In this document: piece after piece, positions 26,960-35,167 of the stretch | Numbering within the stretch: the first letter of the stretch is position 1 | How the letters are laid out: each line of letters starts with the position of its first letter | Source: Rhodoplanes roseus | GTDB taxonomy: Bacteria > Pseudomonadota > Alphaproteobacteria > Rhizobiales > Xanthobacteraceae | Direction: 5' to 3' | DNA length: 35,167 bases | Assembly: GCF_003258865.1 (NCBI RefSeq) | Contig: NZ_NPEX01000034.1 | Coordinates: 1 to 35,167 of the forward strand | Position numbers and translations under genes: made by a program | The notes under the pieces: generated by a model | Told to the model about the DNA's origin: nothing | The model's database searches: none | Seen by the model: only the letters and a program-made list of their open reading frames with translations

Positions 26960-29089
26960 ATGTTCCAGGCCATCGTCTTCCTGCCTTTGCTGGGCTTCCT
27001 GATCGCCGCCGCGATCGCCATCGTCGGCGCCCGCACGCTGCATCCGGGCGGCTATCCCGGTCCCGACGACGACCACCACGCCGAGCCGCACGGCTCCGGC
27101 GCGCCGTCGGTGCACGGCGCCCACGCCGCCGTCGCGGTCTCGCACGACGAGCATTCGCACGGCGCCCACGGGGCGCACGGGTCGGCGCACGCGCACGACC
27201 ACCACGCCGTCGAGCCGGCCGCGCCGGGCTCGCGCGCCGCCGAGGTGGTGACGACGACGCTGCTGTTCGTCTGCATGGCGCTGTCGTGGATCGCCTTCGC
27301 CCGCGTCGGCTTCGGCGGGGCGGAGGTGCGCGAGGCGATCGCGCCCTGGATCCTGTCCGGCGACCTCAAGGTCGAGTGGGCGCTGCGCATCGACGCGCTG
27401 ACCTCGGTCATGCTGGTGGTCGTCACCACGGTGTCGGCGCTCGTCCACCTCTACTCGATCGGCTACATGGTCGACGATCCGGACCGGCCGCGCTTCTTCG
27501 GCTACCTGTCGCTGTTCACCTTCGCCATGCTGATGCTGGTGACGGCCGACAACCTGGTGCAGCTGTTCTTCGGCTGGGAGGGCGTCGGCCTCGCCAGCTA
27601 CCTCTTGATCGGCTTCTGGTACAAGAAGCCGTCCGCCTGCGCCGCCGCCATCAAGGCCTTCGTGGTCAACCGCGTCGGCGACTTCGGTTTCATGCTCGGC
27701 ATCTTCGCCGTGTTCGTGATGACCCAGGCGGTCGACTTCGACACCGTCTTCGCCCAGGCGCCGTCGCTGGTCGGCAAGACCATGCACTTCCTGAGCTGGG
27801 ATCTCGACGCACTGACCGTGATCTGCCTGCTGCTGTTCATGGGCGCGATGGGCAAGTCGGCGCAGTTCCTGCTGCACACCTGGCTGCCCGACGCCATGGA
27901 GGGCCCGACGCCGGTGTCGGCGCTGATCCACGCCGCCACCATGGTGACGGCCGGCGTGTTCATGGTGGCGCGCCTGTCGCCCCTGTTCGAGCTGTCGCCG
28001 ACCGCGCTCGCCTTCGTCACCTTCATCGGCGCCACCACGGCGCTGTTCGCGGCGACGATCGGCCTGGTGCAGAACGACATCAAGCGCATCATCGCCTACT
28101 CGACCTGCTCGCAGCTCGGCTACATGTTCGTCGCGATGGGGGTGGGGGCCTATTCGGTCGGCATGTTCCACCTGTTCACCCACGCCTTCTTCAAGGCGCT
28201 GCTGTTCTTGGGCTCCGGCTCCGTGATCGTCGCGATGCATCACGAGCAGGACATCCGCATGATGGGCGGCCTGCGCAAGAAGATCCCGTTCACCTTCTAC
28301 ATGATGGTGGTCGGCACGCTGGCGCTCACCGGATTCCCGCTGACCGCCGGCTACTTCTCCAAGGACGCCATCATCGAGGCGGCCTTCGCCAGCGAGCACG
28401 CCGGCCACAATCCGATGGCCATGTACGGCTTCGTCTGCACCGTGGTGGCCGCGGCGCTCACCGCGTTCTACTCGTGGCGGCTGATCTTCAAGACCTTCTA
28501 CGGCCGGCCGCACGACCACCATCACTACGAGGCGGCGCACGAGAGTCCGCTGCCGATGCTGATCCCGCTCGCCGTGCTGGCCGCCGGCTCGTTCCTGGCC
28601 GGCCTGCCGTTCGTCGACGCCTTCACGGGCCACGGCGCCAAGGAGTTCTTCCGCGGCTCGGTGGTGATCTCCGGCATCCTCGACGAGATGCACCACATCC
28701 CGGCGACGGTCGCCTACCTGCCGACCGTCATGATGGTCGGCGGCTTCCTGGTCGCCTGGCTGTTCTACATCAAGAGCCCGTCGATCCCCCGCGCGCTGGC
28801 CAAGGGGCTCAAGCCGATCTACCTGTTCCTCTTGAACAAGTGGTATTTCGACGAGCTCTACGACGCGATCTTCGTGCGGCCCGCGATGTGGCTCGGCCGC
28901 ACCCTGTGGAAGCGCGGTGACGGCACCATCATCGACGGGCTGGGACCCGACGGCGTGTCGGCCCGGGTGATCGACGTCACCCGCAACGTCGTCCGGCTGC
29001 AGACCGGCTATCTCTACCACTACGCCTTCGCGATGCTGATCGGCGTGTCGGCGCTCGCGACGTGGTTCATGATCTGGGGAGCCCGGTGA
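26960..29089 (+). CDS. nuoL: NADH-quinone oxidoreductase subunit L, with His-rich insert
   Basis: NuoL (709 residues) is the distal antiporter-like proton-pumping subunit, with the long lateral helix at its C-terminus. Core features are present: the intramembrane Glu in [16 protein letters not shown], the lysine and histidine positions in [19 protein letters not shown], and the [12 protein letters not shown] helix. Between the first helix (about 5-25) and the second (from about 95) there is an unusual hydrophilic insert with 15 histidines from H28 to H82, including [21 protein letters not shown] cut here to [12 protein letters not shown]. Most NuoL proteins have a short loop there. A second, smaller His cluster, [13 protein letters not shown], is common in alphaproteobacterial NuoL. 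Confidence 0.96.
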   Translation: MFQAIVFLPLLGFLIAAAIAIVGARTLHPGGYPGPDDDHHAEPHGSGAPSVHGAHAAVAVSHDEHSHGAHGAHGSAHAHDHHAVEPAAPGSRAAEVVTTTLLFVCMALSWIAFARVGFGGAEVREAIAPWILSGDLKVEWALRIDALTSVMLVVVTTVSALVHLYSIGYMVDDPDRPRFFGYLSLFTFAMLMLVTADNLVQLFFGWEGVGLASYLLIGFWYKKPSACAAAIKAFVVNRVGDFGFMLGIFAVFVMTQAVDFDTVFAQAPSLVGKTMHFLSWDLDALTVICLLLFMGAMGKSAQFLLHTWLPDAMEGPTPVSALIHAATMVTAGVFMVARLSPLFELSPTALAFVTFIGATTALFAATIGLVQNDIKRIIAYSTCSQLGYMFVAMGVGAYSVGMFHLFTHAFFKALLFLGSGSVIVAMHHEQDIRMMGGLRKKIPFTFYMMVVGTLALTGFPLTAGYFSKDAIIEAAFASEHAGHNPMAMYGFVCTVVAAALTAFYSWRLIFKTFYGRPHDHHHYEAAHESPLPMLIPLAVLAAGSFLAGLPFVDAFTGHGAKEFFRGSVVISGILDEMHHIPATVAYLPTVMMVGGFLVAWLFYIKSPSIPRALAKGLKPIYLFLLNKWYFDELYDAIFVRPAMWLGRTLWKRGDGTIIDGLGPDGVSARVIDVTRNVVRLQTGYLYHYAFAMLIGVSALATWFMIWGAR

Positions 29090-30627
29090 TGGCCAGCTGG
29101 CCCGTCCTTTCCGTCACCACCTTCCTGCCGATGCTCGGCGCGCTGCTGATCGCGATGCTGCGCGCCGAGGACGACGCGGTGAAGCGCAACGCGCGCTGGA
29201 TCGCGCTGTGGACCACGGTGATCACCTTCGCGGTGTCGCTGGTCATGGTCTGGCGCTTCGACCCCGGCTCGTCCGAGTTCCAGTTCGCCGAGAAGCAGCC
29301 CTGGCTGGCCGGCGCGATCAGCTACCATGTCGGCGTGGACGGCATCTCGCTGCCCTTCGTCATCCTCACCACGGCCCTGATGCCCTTGTGCATCCTGGCG
29401 AGCTGGAAGCCGATCCAGCGCCGGGTGAAGGAGTACATGATCGCCTTCCTGGTCCTCGAGACCATGATGATCGGCACCTTCGCGGCGCTCGACGTCGTCG
29501 TCTTCTACCTGTTCTTCGAAGGCGGCCTGATCCCGATGTTCCTGATCATCGGGGTGTGGGGCGGCCCGCGCCGGGTCTATGCCAGCTTCAAGTTCTTCCT
29601 CTACACGCTGCTCGGCTCGGTGCTGATGCTGCTCGCCATCATGGCGATGTACGGCAATGCCGGGACGACCGACATCCCGACGCTGCTTGAGCACGACTTC
29701 CCGCGCAGCCTGCAGACCTGGGCGTGGCTCGCCTTCTTCGCCTCCTTCGCCGTGAAGATGCCGATGTGGCCGGTGCACACCTGGTTGCCCGACGCCCACG
29801 TCGAGGCGCCGACGGCCGGCTCGGTGATCCTGGCCGCGATCCTGCTGAAGATGGGCGGCTACGGATTCCTGCGCTTCTCGCTGCCGATGTTCCCGGAGGC
29901 GTCGGAGTTCTTCGCCCCGATGGTGTTCGTGCTCTCCGTGGTGGCGATCGTCTACACGTCGCTGGTCGCCCTCATGCAGGAGGACGTGAAGAAGCTGATC
30001 GCCTATTCGTCGGTCGCCCACATGGGCTTCGTGACCATGGGCATCTTCACCGGCAACACCCAGGGCGTCGCCGGCAGCGTCTTCCAGATGATCTCGCACG
30101 GCATCGTGTCGGGCGCGCTGTTCCTCTGCGTCGGCGTCGTCTACGACCGCATGCACACCCGCGAGATCGCCGCCTATGGCGGCCTCGTCAACCGCATGCC
30201 GGTCTACGCGACCATCTTCATGATCTTCACGCTCGCCAATGTCGGACTGCCCGGCACCAGCGGGTTCATCGGCGAGTTCCTCACCATCATGGGCGCGTTC
30301 CGGGCCAACACCTGGGTCGCCTTCTTCGCCAGCTTCGGCATCATCCTGTCGGCCTGCTACGCGCTGTGGCTGTATCGCAAGGTGGTGTTCGGCGCGCTGG
30401 AGAAGCCGTCGCTCGCCCATATCCGCGACGTCGAGCCGCGCGAGATCGCGATCTTCGCGCCGCTGATCGTCCTCACCATCTGGTTCGGCATCTATCCGAA
30501 GCCGGTGATCGACATGTCGGCGGCCTCGGTCACGGCCCTGGTGCAGAGCTACCAGGAGGCGATCAAGACGGTGGCGGACGCGCCCGCCGTGATCACCCGC
30601 AAGACCGCAGCCGCCCTCGGCAACTGA
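29089..30627 (+). CDS. nuoM: NADH-quinone oxidoreductase subunit M
   Basis: NuoM (512 residues) is an antiporter-like proton-pumping subunit with about 14 helices. The essential family glutamate corresponds to E124 in [11 protein letters not shown]. The lysine-containing block [20 protein letters not shown] and the later [10 protein letters not shown] segment are intact. The ATG at 29089 overlaps the nuoL stop by one base (TGATG), giving coupled translation. Confidence 0.97.
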   Translation: MASWPVLSVTTFLPMLGALLIAMLRAEDDAVKRNARWIALWTTVITFAVSLVMVWRFDPGSSEFQFAEKQPWLAGAISYHVGVDGISLPFVILTTALMPLCILASWKPIQRRVKEYMIAFLVLETMMIGTFAALDVVVFYLFFEGGLIPMFLIIGVWGGPRRVYASFKFFLYTLLGSVLMLLAIMAMYGNAGTTDIPTLLEHDFPRSLQTWAWLAFFASFAVKMPMWPVHTWLPDAHVEAPTAGSVILAAILLKMGGYGFLRFSLPMFPEASEFFAPMVFVLSVVAIVYTSLVALMQEDVKKLIAYSSVAHMGFVTMGIFTGNTQGVAGSVFQMISHGIVSGALFLCVGVVYDRMHTREIAAYGGLVNRMPVYATIFMIFTLANVGLPGTSGFIGEFLTIMGAFRANTWVAFFASFGIILSACYALWLYRKVVFGALEKPSLAHIRDVEPREIAIFAPLIVLTIWFGIYPKPVIDMSAASVTALVQSYQEAIKTVADAPAVITRKTAAALGN

Positions 30628-30648
30628 CCGGCAAACCACGGCATCCCG

Positions 30649-32085
30649 ATGAACCACGCTGTCGAGCTTCCCGCCCTCACCCCGGCCATACCGGAGATCG
30701 TGCTCGCGATCGGGGCCATGGTGCTGATCCTGATGGGGGCCTTCCGGGGCAACCAGTCGACCGGCGCGGTCTCGGGCTTCGCCGTGATGCTGCTGATCGC
30801 CGCCGGCGTGCTGGTCGGGCTGATGCCGTCCGAGACGGTCACGACCTTCGGCGGCAGCTTCGTGCTCGATCCCTTCGCGCGCTACTTCAAGATCCTGGCG
30901 CTGATCGGCTCGGCCGTCGCCGTCGTCATGTCGAGCGAGTTCCTGTCGACGCCGGACCGCCAGCGCTTCGAGTATCCGGTGCTGATCGTGCTCTCCACCA
31001 CCGGCATGCTGATGCTGATCTCGGCCGGCGACCTGATCGCGCTCTATCTCGGGCTCGAGCTGATGAGCCTGTCGCTCTACGTCGTCGCGGCGATCGACCG
31101 CGACAAGGCGAAGTCGACCGAGGCGGGCCTGAAGTATTTCGTCCTCGGCGCGCTGTCGTCCGGCATGCTGCTCTACGGCGCCTCGCTGGTCTACGGCTCG
31201 ACCGGCACGGTGACGTTCTCGGGCATCGCCCAGGCGGCCCAGCAGGGCGGCGTGGGGCTGACCTTCGGCCTCGTCTTCCTGCTCGCCGGCCTGTGCTTCA
31301 AGATTTCCGCCGTGCCGTTCCACATGTGGACGCCGGACGTCTACGAGGGCGCGCCGACGCCGATCACCGCGTTCTTCGCGGCGGCGCCGAAGGTCGCCGC
31401 CATGGCGGTGTTCGTGCGGGTCGCCACCACGGCGTTCCCGACCGTGCTGCCGCAGTGGCAGCAGATCGTGGTGTTCGTCTCCATCGCCTCGATGGCGCTC
31501 GGCTCCTTCGCCGCCATCGGGCAGACCAACATCAAGCGGCTGATGGCCTACTCGTCGATCGGCCACATGGGCTTCGCGCTGATCGGGCTCGCCGCCGGCA
31601 CGGCCGAGGGCGTGCAGGGCGTGATGATCTACATGTCGATCTACGTCGCCATGACGCTCGGCACCTTCGCCTGCATCATCTCGATGCGGCGGGAGGAGGG
31701 GCCGGTCGAGAACATCTCGGACCTCGCCGGCCTGGCGCGCACCAAGCCGGGCGTCGCCTTCCTGCTCGGCATGATGATGTTCTCGCTCGCCGGCATCCCG
31801 CCGCTGGCCGGCTTCTTCGCCAAGTTCTACGTCTTCCTCGCCGCCGTGAACGCCGGGCTCTACGCGCTCGCCGTGATCGGCGTCGTCACCAGCGTGGTGG
31901 GCGCCTACTACTATCTCGCCATCGTCAAGGTGATGTATTTCGACGAGCCGGCGCCGGCCTTCCTGCCGATGCGCGGCGAGCTCGGCGTGGTGCTCGCCGT
32001 CACCGGCCTGTTCGTGCTCCTGTTCTTCGTCTGGCCGGCCCCGCTGGTCGACGCCGCCTCGGCCGCCGCGAAGTCGCTGTTCTGA
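30649..32085 (+). CDS. nuoN: NADH-quinone oxidoreductase subunit N
   Basis: NuoN (478 residues) is the third antiporter-like subunit and lies closest to NuoK. Landmarks are [15 protein letters not shown] with its intramembrane Glu, [19 protein letters not shown], and [16 protein letters not shown]. It lies 21 bases after nuoM and is the last complex I gene. birA follows after 67 bases in the same direction. Confidence 0.97.
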   Translation: MNHAVELPALTPAIPEIVLAIGAMVLILMGAFRGNQSTGAVSGFAVMLLIAAGVLVGLMPSETVTTFGGSFVLDPFARYFKILALIGSAVAVVMSSEFLSTPDRQRFEYPVLIVLSTTGMLMLISAGDLIALYLGLELMSLSLYVVAAIDRDKAKSTEAGLKYFVLGALSSGMLLYGASLVYGSTGTVTFSGIAQAAQQGGVGLTFGLVFLLAGLCFKISAVPFHMWTPDVYEGAPTPITAFFAAAPKVAAMAVFVRVATTAFPTVLPQWQQIVVFVSIASMALGSFAAIGQTNIKRLMAYSSIGHMGFALIGLAAGTAEGVQGVMIYMSIYVAMTLGTFACIISMRREEGPVENISDLAGLARTKPGVAFLLGMMMFSLAGIPPLAGFFAKFYVFLAAVNAGLYALAVIGVVTSVVGAYYYLAIVKVMYFDEPAPAFLPMRGELGVVLAVTGLFVLLFFVWPAPLVDAASAAAKSLF

Positions 32086-32152
32086 CATTGGACGGTGAGA
32101 GCACGGTCTCGAGGATCACGGGGCGGCCCCGGGCGATGGGCTCTCGAGTCCC

Positions 32153-32932
32153 ATGATCCCCTCCCTCGCCGACACGCCTCGTCTCGCCTTCGACGAGCTC
32201 GACTCCACCAATGCCGAGGCGCTTCGTCGTGCCCGCGCGGGGGAGAGCGGGCCGTTGTGGATCACGGCGGCGCGGCAGACGGCGGGGCGCGGGCGGCGGG
32301 GGCGGGCCTGGACCTCGACGCCCGGGAACCTGTTCGCCAGCCTGCTGCTGCGCGACCCGGCGCCGATCCCCGAGGCCTCGCAGATCTCCTTCGTGGCAGC
32401 GCTCGCCGTGTACGACGCGGTCGGCGCCGTCGCCCCTACGCTGGCCGGCCGGCTCACACTGAAATGGCCGAACGACGTGCTGTGCGGCGGCAGGAAGCTC
32501 GCCGGCATCCTGGTCGAGGGCGAGACCCGGCACGGCCTGACCGTCGTGGTCGGCATCGGCATCAATTGCGCGCACCATCCGGACGACACGCTCTATCCGG
32601 CGACCGATCTCGCCGCAGAAGGTGAGCCCGCCAGCGCGGACGCCGTGTTCGCGGCGCTCGCCGCGGCGATGCAGGTCCGCCTCGCCGAGTGGGACCGCAG
32701 CCGCGGATTCGCGACGACGCGGACCGCCTGGCTGGCCCGCGGACCGGCCCCGGGAACACCGCTCGTGGTACGATTCGAGGGGACAGAGACGGCGGGGTGC
32801 TTCGAATCCGTCGACGAGCACGGGAATCTGCTAATCAGCGGGGACGAGGGCGTTCAGAAGATCGCCGCCGGCGACGTGTTTCCGCTGGCGCGACCGGGTC
32901 CGTCATCCTCCTCGAACCGGCAGAGCCCATGA
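32153..32932 (+). CDS. birA: Biotin--[acetyl-CoA-carboxylase] ligase
   Basis: This is a 259-residue biotin protein ligase that activates biotin as biotinyl-AMP and attaches it to the carboxyl-carrier lysine of biotin enzymes. The biotin/ATP loop GRGRRGRAW begins at G45, and LTLKWPNDVLCGGRKLAGIL contains the catalytic lysine region. It lacks the N-terminal DNA-binding domain of E. coli BirA, so it is a monofunctional (class I) ligase. A small C-terminal domain is present. Its stop overlaps the start of the RNase J gene (ATGA). The order nuoN-birA-RNase J-mce is common in Rhizobiales. Confidence 0.95.
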   Translation: MIPSLADTPRLAFDELDSTNAEALRRARAGESGPLWITAARQTAGRGRRGRAWTSTPGNLFASLLLRDPAPIPEASQISFVAALAVYDAVGAVAPTLAGRLTLKWPNDVLCGGRKLAGILVEGETRHGLTVVVGIGINCAHHPDDTLYPATDLAAEGEPASADAVFAALAAAMQVRLAEWDRSRGFATTRTAWLARGPAPGTPLVVRFEGTETAGCFESVDEHGNLLISGDEGVQKIAAGDVFPLARPGPSSSSNRQSP

Positions 32933-34602
32933 TCCAGAAGGCCGACGAACTCGTCTACGCTCCGCTCGGCGGGGTGGGCGAGATCGGCATGAATCTCTCC
33001 GTCTACGGGTACGGGCGGGAGCGCAAGAAAGCCTGGATCGCCGTCGATCTCGGCGTCTCGTTCGGCGGCGGCGAGGATTTGCCCGGCGTCGACCTGGTGA
33101 TGCCGGACATCCGCTTCCTGCTGGAGGAGCGCAAGAACCTCCTCGGCCTGATCCTCACCCACGGGCACGAGGACCATTTCGGCGCCATCATCGACCTGTG
33201 GCCGCGCCTGAAGCTGCCGATCTACGCGACGCCGTTCACGGCGGCGCTGTTCGAGGCCAAGCGCGAGGCGGAGCCGGGCGCGCCCGAGATCCCGGTCACC
33301 GTGGTGCCGGTCGGGGGGCGCATCAAGCTCGGTCCGTTCGATGTCGAGTTCGTCTCGATGTCGCATTCGTTCCCCGAGTCGAACGCGCTGATCATCACGA
33401 CGCCGCTCGGAAAGGTCCTTCACACCGGCGACTGGAAGCTCGATCCCACGCCCGTGGTCGGCCCGCCGACCGACGAGGCGCGCCTGCGCCGGCTCGGCGA
33501 GGAGGGCTGCCTGGCGCTGGTCGGCGATTCGACCAATTCGGTGCGCGAGGGCCGCTCGCCCTCCGAGACCGAGGTCGGCAAGACGCTGGCCAAGCTGATC
33601 GCCGAGTCGCCGCAGCGCGTCGCCATCACCACCTTCGCGTCGCACGTCGCCCGCCTCCGCTCGATCGCCGAGGCGGCCCGCGCCTGCGGCCGCGAGGTCG
33701 TGGTGGTCGGCCGCGCCATGGAGCGCGTCGTCCAGGTGGCGCGCGAGACCGGCCATCTCGACGGCGTCCCGGATTTTCGCTCGGCGCAGACCTACGGCTA
33801 CCTGCCGCGCGACAAGGTGGTGGCGCTGTGCACCGGCAGCCAGGGCGAGCCGCGCGCCGCGCTCGCCCGCATCGCCTCCGATTCGCATCCCGAGATCGGC
33901 CTCGCCAAGGGCGACCGGGTGATCTTCTCGTCGCGCACCATCCCGGGCAACGAGAAGGCGGTGAACAAGATCGTCAACGGCCTGATCGCCCAGGGCGTCG
34001 AGGTGCTCACCGAGCGCAACCATCTGGTCCACGTCTCCGGCCATCCGCGCCGCGACGAGCTGGCCGAGCTGTACGGCTGGGTGAAGCCGCAGATTCTCAT
34101 CCCGGTGCACGGCGAGCCGCTGCACCTGGCCGAGCACGCCGCGCTAGCTCGCAAGCTCGGCGTGCCGAACGTCGTCGGCTGCCGCAACGGCGATCTCGTT
34201 CGCATCGCGCCGGGTGCCCCCGGGATCGTCGACGAGGTGCCGCAGGGCCGCCTCTACAAGGACGGCAACCTGATCATCGAGGCGGAGGCCCGCACGGTCG
34301 CCGACCGCCGCCGGCTCGGCTTCGTCGGGGTCGTGGCGGTGGCGCTGGCGATCGACGAGACCGGGCTCCTGGTCTCCGAGCCCGAGGTCACGCTGATCGG
34401 CGTTCCCGACCACGACGGCCGCGGCCGCAGCTTCGCCGACCAGGCCGCCGCCACGGCGGTGGAGACGGTCGAGCATCTGCCGCGGGCCCGGCGGCGCGAT
34501 CCCGACAGCGTCGCCGAGGCCGTCCGGCGTGCGGTGCGGGGCGGGATTGCAGCGTCCTGGGGCAAGAAGCCCCTCTGTCTAGTACACGTACTGACGGTCT
34601 GA
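32929..34602 (+). CDS. rnj: Ribonuclease J
   Basis: RNase J (557 residues) is a metallo-beta-lactamase/beta-CASP enzyme with 5'-exonuclease and endonuclease activity in RNA decay and rRNA maturation. The metal motif HTHGHEDHFGA places H78, H80, D82 and H83. Further metal-site segments are HTGDWKLDP and, in the C-terminal part, HVSGHPRRDEL. The beta-CASP insertion covers about 210-370 (TGSQGEPRAALARIA). Translation is probably coupled to birA through the 4-base overlap. Upstream in-frame starts within birA were rejected because the conserved N-terminus begins at 32929. Confidence 0.95.
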   Translation: MIQKADELVYAPLGGVGEIGMNLSVYGYGRERKKAWIAVDLGVSFGGGEDLPGVDLVMPDIRFLLEERKNLLGLILTHGHEDHFGAIIDLWPRLKLPIYATPFTAALFEAKREAEPGAPEIPVTVVPVGGRIKLGPFDVEFVSMSHSFPESNALIITTPLGKVLHTGDWKLDPTPVVGPPTDEARLRRLGEEGCLALVGDSTNSVREGRSPSETEVGKTLAKLIAESPQRVAITTFASHVARLRSIAEAARACGREVVVVGRAMERVVQVARETGHLDGVPDFRSAQTYGYLPRDKVVALCTGSQGEPRAALARIASDSHPEIGLAKGDRVIFSSRTIPGNEKAVNKIVNGLIAQGVEVLTERNHLVHVSGHPRRDELAELYGWVKPQILIPVHGEPLHLAEHAALARKLGVPNVVGCRNGDLVRIAPGAPGIVDEVPQGRLYKDGNLIIEAEARTVADRRRLGFVGVVAVALAIDETGLLVSEPEVTLIGVPDHDGRGRSFADQAAATAVETVEHLPRARRRDPDSVAEAVRRAVRGGIAASWGKKPLCLVHVLTV

Positions 34603-34671
34603 CACCCCGGGATAGGGCATAAAGGGCTGAAAGCGGCGCGGGTGGTCCGCGACGCCAACAGAGGGGCCGTC

Positions 34672-35076
34672 ATGATCGGACGTCTCAATCACGTGGCGAT
34701 CGCCGTGGGCGATCTGGAGAAGGCCTGCAAGCTCTATCGGGACACGATGGGAGCCAAGGTGTCGGAGCCGCTGCCGCAGCCGGCGCACGGCGTCACCGTG
34801 GTGTTCATCGAGCTGCCGAACACCAAGGTCGAGCTCCTGTATCCGCTCGGCGACAACTCGCCGATCGCCAAGTTCCTGGAGAAGAGCCCGGACGGCGGCA
34901 TCCACCACATCTGCTACGAGGTCGAGGACCTCATCGCCGCCCGCGACAAGCTGAAGGCCGGCGGCGCGCGGGTGCTCGGCGACGGCACCCCGAAGATCGG
35001 CGCCCACGGCAAGCCGGTGCTGTTCCTCCATCCGAAGGACTTCAACGGCACGCTGGTCGAGCTGGAGCAGGTCTGA
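34672..35076 (+). CDS. mce: Methylmalonyl-CoA epimerase
   Basis: This 134-residue enzyme of the vicinal oxygen chelate fold interconverts (R)- and (S)-methylmalonyl-CoA in propionyl-CoA metabolism. Two beta-alpha-beta-beta-beta units are visible, starting IGRLNHVAIAVGDLEKA and GIHHICYEVEDLIAA. Likely metal ligands are H7, E54, H78 or H79, and E130 in TLVELEQV. GAGGGG at 34661-34666 supports the ATG at 34672; an upstream in-frame ATG at 34642 would add ten atypical residues. It lies 69 bases after the RNase J gene. Confidence 0.94.
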   Translation: MIGRLNHVAIAVGDLEKACKLYRDTMGAKVSEPLPQPAHGVTVVFIELPNTKVELLYPLGDNSPIAKFLEKSPDGGIHHICYEVEDLIAARDKLKAGGARVLGDGTPKIGAHGKPVLFLHPKDFNGTLVELEQV

Positions 35077-35107
35077 GGGCAGGGCGCGGGCTGCCGACTG
35101 CACTTCA

Positions 35108-35124
35108 CCCTCCCCAGCGGAGGG
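35108..35124 (+). terminator. Short hairpin downstream of mce
   Basis: CCCTCC (35108-35113), loop CCAGC, GGAGGG (35119-35124). It lies 31 bases after the mce stop. There is no T tract. It could be a weak terminator or a fragment of the C/G-run intergenic repeat type also seen between nuoI and nuoJ. Confidence 0.35.
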
Positions 35125-35167
35125 CCTTGCACGACGGGTCAGTCCGGGATCGCGCCATCGGGTCCGG

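Noticed and set aside
29020-32088. Open frame of over 1000 codons on the minus strand opposite nuoM and nuoN
   Set aside because: The translation is low-complexity (His, Asp, Arg, Glu rich) and the opposite strand carries clear complex I subunits.

Overview
The window is a GC-rich chromosomal segment of an alphaproteobacterium, most likely a member of Hyphomicrobiales (Rhizobiales). The main evidence is an LdtR-type MarR regulator near an L,D-transpeptidase, the order small protein-glyA-nrdR-ribD, and a complete nuoA-N operon followed by birA, RNase J and methylmalonyl-CoA epimerase. No rRNA, tRNA, CRISPR array or transposase was recognised. The species cannot be named from the sequence.

Bases 1-2958 hold a cell-envelope module: the regulator ldtR, a small exported protein on the opposite strand, and an exported L,D-transpeptidase (ldtP-like). 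Bases 2959-5967 look like an inserted defence island of visibly lower GC: a PD-(D/E)XK restriction endonuclease candidate translationally coupled to a DNA cytosine-5 methyltransferase, with a convergent vsr mismatch endonuclease overlapping the methyltransferase 3' end. Bases 6119-8288 return to core genes (small conserved protein, glyA, nrdR).

Between nrdR and ribD lies the wreck of an MNT-HEPN toxin-antitoxin pair: the MNT gene is frameshifted at a CG repeat, and the HEPN gene has lost its middle and carries a second frameshift. An alpha/beta hydrolase on the minus strand follows, then ribD, an orphan branched-chain-type ABC substrate-binding protein, and a large acyl-CoA-synthetase/GNAT fusion (PatZ/Pat-like protein acetyltransferase).

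Bases 15531-35076 are dominated by respiratory complex I (nuoABCDEFGHIJKLMN, all on the plus strand). The operon contains two foreign-looking genes in frame-tight positions: a fluoroacetyl-CoA-thioesterase-like hotdog protein between nuoC and nuoD, and a Uma2-family nuclease-fold gene between nuoD and nuoE. It also carries three different intergenic inverted-repeat elements (nuoF/G, nuoI/J, nuoJ/K) and a nuoL with a histidine-rich insert. The operon runs on into birA, an RNase J gene and mce, ending just before the window edge.

The points most worth following up are the restriction-methylation-Vsr island with its uncharacterised N-terminal domain, the decayed MNT-HEPN pair, the two genes and three repeats lodged inside the complex I operon, the FlK-like catalytic triad, and the retained active-site histidine in the PatZ-like protein.
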